Shown: piece by piece, positions 5,941 through 6,699 of the stretch
How the letters are laid out: the number at the start of each line of letters is the position of its first letter
Numbering within the stretch: the stretch's first letter is position 1
Assembly (NCBI GenBank): GCA_003164825.1
Contig: PLUH01000297.1
Span: 4,322 to 11,020 of the forward strand
Length of the DNA: 6,699 nt
From: Hyphomicrobiales bacterium
GTDB lineage: Bacteria > Pseudomonadota > Alphaproteobacteria > Rhizobiales > Beijerinckiaceae
Reading direction: 5' to 3'
Notes under the pieces: model-generated
Told to the model about the DNA's origin: nothing
What the model saw: only the letters and a program-made list of their open reading frames with translations
Database searches by the model: none
Position numbers and translations under genes: made by a program

Positions 5941-6002
5941 CCCGGCCTTGCCTTTGAGCCCGGTCTGCCGCAAAGAGCCGCGACGGCAAGCGGGATTTTT
6001 CT

Positions 6003-6699
6003 TTGCGCAACAACGCCATCGTTCAGGTCGGCCGAGGGCCGCTCGCGGCGCGGTTCGGCCCGAAGCTGCCGTTAGCGCTCATCGCCGGACCGTGCCAGCT
6101 CGAAAGCCGCGGCCATGCGCTCGAGATGGCCGCGGCCCTCAAGGCGATCGCTGAGCGGCGCGCGATCGGGCTCGTTTTCAAGTCGTCCTTCGACAAGGCG
6201 AATCGGACCTCGGGCTCCGCCAAGCGCGGGGTCGGACTGAAAGCGGCGCTGCCGATCTTCGCCGAAATCCGCGACACGCTCGGCCTTCCGGTCATCACCG
6301 ACGTGCACGAGAGCGGCCAGTGCAAACCGGTCGCGGAAGCCGTCGACGCGCTGCAGATTCCAGCCTTCCTGTGCCGCCAGACCGATCTCCTGGTCGCAGC
6401 GGCGCTGACCGGGCGGCCGGTCAACGTCAAGAAGGGTCAGTTTCTCGCCCCCTGGGACATGAAGAATGTGGTCGCCAAGCTAGACGCGGCCGGCGCCGCC
6501 GACGTCCTGGTGACCGAACGGGGCGCGAGTTTCGGCTACAACACGCTCGTTTCCGACATGCGCGCGCTGCCGATCCTGGCGCGCGAGACCGGCGCGCCGG
6601 TCATCTTCGACGCCACCCATTCGGTCCAGCAGCCGGGAGGGGAGGGGACCGCCTCGGGCGGAGAGCGCGCGTTCGTTCCGGTGCTGGCGCGCGCGGCGG
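6003..6699 (+). CDS. kdsA: 3-deoxy-8-phosphooctulonate synthase, partial at right edge
   Basis: KdsA condenses phosphoenolpyruvate with D-arabinose 5-phosphate to give Kdo 8-phosphate, the committed step to the Kdo of lipopolysaccharide inner core, in the cytoplasm. The window holds about 232 of the usual roughly 280 residues; the C-terminus runs off the edge. Family blocks: [13 protein letters not shown] (24-36), [12 protein letters not shown] (59-70), [53 protein letters not shown] and [14 protein letters not shown]. Cys31 in GPCQ and His206 in DATH match the Cys and His metal ligands of metal-dependent KdsA, whereas the E. coli-type enzyme has Asn at the Cys position; the remaining Glu and Asp ligands lie outside the window. 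The frame opens after a TGA at 5955 and contains no ATG or GTG before the conserved core, so TTG at 6003 is the start, with only a weak CGGGA and a T-rich spacer before it. The VOC gene precedes it by 93 nt. Confidence 0.96.
   Translation, partial: MRNNAIVQVGRGPLAARFGPKLPLALIAGPCQLESRGHALEMAAALKAIAERRAIGLVFKSSFDKANRTSGSAKRGVGLKAALPIFAEIRDTLGLPVITDVHESGQCKPVAEAVDALQIPAFLCRQTDLLVAAALTGRPVNVKKGQFLAPWDMKNVVAKLDAAGAADVLVTERGASFGYNTLVSDMRALPILARETGAPVIFDATHSVQQPGGEGTASGGERAFVPVLARAA

Noticed and set aside
6023..6430. A 135-codon minus-strand open frame
   Set aside because: It is antisense to kdsA, an unmistakable conserved gene.
1..6699. CRISPR array, insertion sequence, tRNA or rRNA
   Set aside because: No regularly spaced repeats, transposase motifs, terminal inverted repeats, cloverleaf or rRNA-like stretch was seen on either strand.

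Overview
This is a high-GC stretch that reads like the chromosome of a Gram-negative alphaproteobacterium. The strongest pointer is a KdsA (Kdo-8-phosphate synthase) with the alphaproteobacterial-style AGPCQLES motif. A DUF2277 protein, a DUF1989 urea carboxylase-associated protein and an L-ATC hydrolase-family protein also fit rhizobia-like or methylotroph-like Alphaproteobacteria. The lineage is inferred from protein resemblance only and is not resolved to genus.

Layout. Positions 1-198 (minus strand) hold what looks like a decayed HigB/RelE-type toxin gene, recognisable in pieces but interrupted by a stop and frame changes. Next, on the minus strand, come a DHA2-type MFS drug/metabolite exporter (247-1749 or up to 1809), a 67-residue FlbD-like small protein (1907-2110), a doubtful 39-codon ORF (2160-2279) and a secreted CHRD-domain protein (2339-2773). 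A divergent intergenic region (2774-2937) with a two-copy 11-bp direct repeat separates these from a plus-strand DUF1989 gene (2938-3789). That gene converges, only 9 nt apart, on a three-gene minus-strand run: L-2-amino-thiazoline-4-carboxylic acid (ATC) hydrolase-like protein (4879-5370), secreted SIMPL/DUF541 protein (4109-4831) and DUF2277 protein (3799-4065). A second divergent region (5371-5510) leads to a plus-strand VOC/glyoxalase-fold protein (5511-5909) and then kdsA (6003 to beyond the right edge), which appears to start with TTG.

How the genes relate. kdsA is the one housekeeping gene here and serves lipopolysaccharide inner-core synthesis. The others are accessory or poorly characterised: one exporter, two envelope-directed small proteins (CHRD, SIMPL) and small cytosolic enzymes. 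The ATC hydrolase-like and DUF1989 proteins both belong to families linked to ureido/carbamoyl-type compounds, but no urea carboxylase, allophanate hydrolase or N-carbamoyl amidohydrolase lies in the window, so a joint pathway is speculation. I see no CRISPR array, intact mobile element, tRNA or rRNA, and no strong evidence for a new multi-gene system. The most notable points are the decayed toxin gene, the orphan FlbD-like protein, the operator-like tandem repeat and the TTG-started, probably metal-dependent KdsA.
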